Assembly (NCBI GenBank): GCA_033064195.1
Contig: JARBJD010000098.1
Location: 1 to 64,000 of the forward strand
Length of the DNA stretch: 64,000 nucleotides
DNA from: Blattamonas nauphoetae
Lineage: Eukaryota; Preaxostyla; Oxymonadida
Direction of reading: 5' to 3'
Part shown: positions 63,601 through 64,000 of the stretch, in pieces
Layout: each line of letters starts with the position of its first letter
Numbering within the stretch: the first letter of the stretch is position 1
The notes under the pieces: generated by a model
What the model saw: only the letters and a program-made list of their open reading frames with translations
What the model was told of the DNA's origin: nothing
Databases searched by the model: none
Position numbers and translations under genes: made by a program

Positions 63601-64000
63601 AAAGAGCCCGACGGTGACGGATGTGATATCTGGGAAGATCCAGCGGAAGTCATGGAAACCAGCAAGAGAGTCTTGTGCGACTTCATACTCAAGAAGGATT
63701 TGGAGCTCCCCAGTTGTGTGTGGGACGGTCGGCAGAGAGTCAGCCCTTTGACGACTTGTGATGTCCATTTTTATGTTTTTCCCGTTCACAACAACAAATA
63801 CTTGAGGTGTTTGGATTTCTGGACGGTATTCAATGGTCCCAGCCTTTAGAGTGGGTGCGAGGTCGGAGAGTGACTTTGTTGAACTGTCTGATCGCTTTGA
63901 TGGAGTGTTTGCGAAGAGTCGAATCATCAAGACTCTTCCCATCACAGGCTCGAGGCGTTCTTCCAATGGAACAACCGATTGATCAGTATTGTGATTTGTA
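60631..64000 (-). pseudogene. 3' part of a disrupted or multi-exon gene of unknown function (runs off the right edge)
   Basis: A chain of minus-strand coding pieces in different frames: 63966-63110 (FRWIFPDITSVTVGLFDFSC; Pro/Ser-rich to 63120), 63110-62613 (LKEAWYLPMTEITTLSSEF), 62590-62420 (MEQLIADTAITVNHQPVLAR), 62415-61860 (FVKIVNKVWSIDPNFLFFAD; Gln/Ser/Pro-rich tail), 61682-61191 and 61186-60631 with a hydrophobic segment (LRVSLSFLTFISAIFMQ). The regular composition suggests one long protein; frame changes are too many for the clear splice sites I can see, and a TAG lies in frame near 62417. No domain is recognised. It may be a pseudogene or a gene with several small introns. Confidence 0.4.

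Overview
The window looks like nuclear DNA of a unicellular eukaryote, most likely an oxymonad (Preaxostyla, Metamonada) close to Blattamonas. The reasons are large Ser/Thr-rich beta-helix surface proteins, one of them ending in a membrane span and a degenerate kinase domain, coiled-coil proteins with a SPRY-like C-terminus, very short introns (35-70 nt) and abundant Polinton/Maverick elements. The assignment rests on remembered gene-family style, not on a database search.

About half of the window is mobile DNA. Bases 1-8168 are the right-hand part of one Polinton (P1). After 1.66 kb without a recognisable gene comes a second Polinton (P2, 9834-31610) with both ends visible: a 6-bp target duplication TTCGTC, termini 5'-AGTAGTGG...CCACTACT-3' and terminal inverted repeats of about 2.1 kb (left) and 2.7 kb (right). 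P2 carries a protein-primed type B DNA polymerase with an HNH-like zinc module, an rve-type integrase, an FtsK/HerA-type packaging ATPase, two large paralogous capsid-like proteins, small basic or amphipathic virion-type proteins, a fibre-like protein ending in an S74 chaperone domain, and small repeat proteins at the terminal repeats. Most genes of both elements share an AT-rich leader that ends at the start codon. One P2 gene is split by a 1.72-kb hAT-like DNA transposon.

Host sequence fills most of 32.7-64 kb: a beta-helix surface protein (minus), two tandem coiled-coil/SPRY-like genes (plus), a four-exon gene of unknown function (minus), and a beta-helix receptor/pseudokinase gene. The last is cut into three pieces. 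Two near-identical inverted copies of a 1.66-kb hAT-like element sit in it, and the 4.7 kb between them is inverted, shown by 8-bp target duplications exchanged between the copies. Each copy carries a spliced fragment resembling an ABCC-type transporter. Further right are a decayed channel-like gene, a decayed hAT transposase and the 3' part of a disrupted gene of unknown function that runs off the window.

The recurring themes are elements nested in other elements, non-autonomous 8-bp-TSD transposons with gene-derived interiors, and host reading frames that stay open across single in-frame UGA codons. All calls come from reading the sequence; no alignment or search was run.
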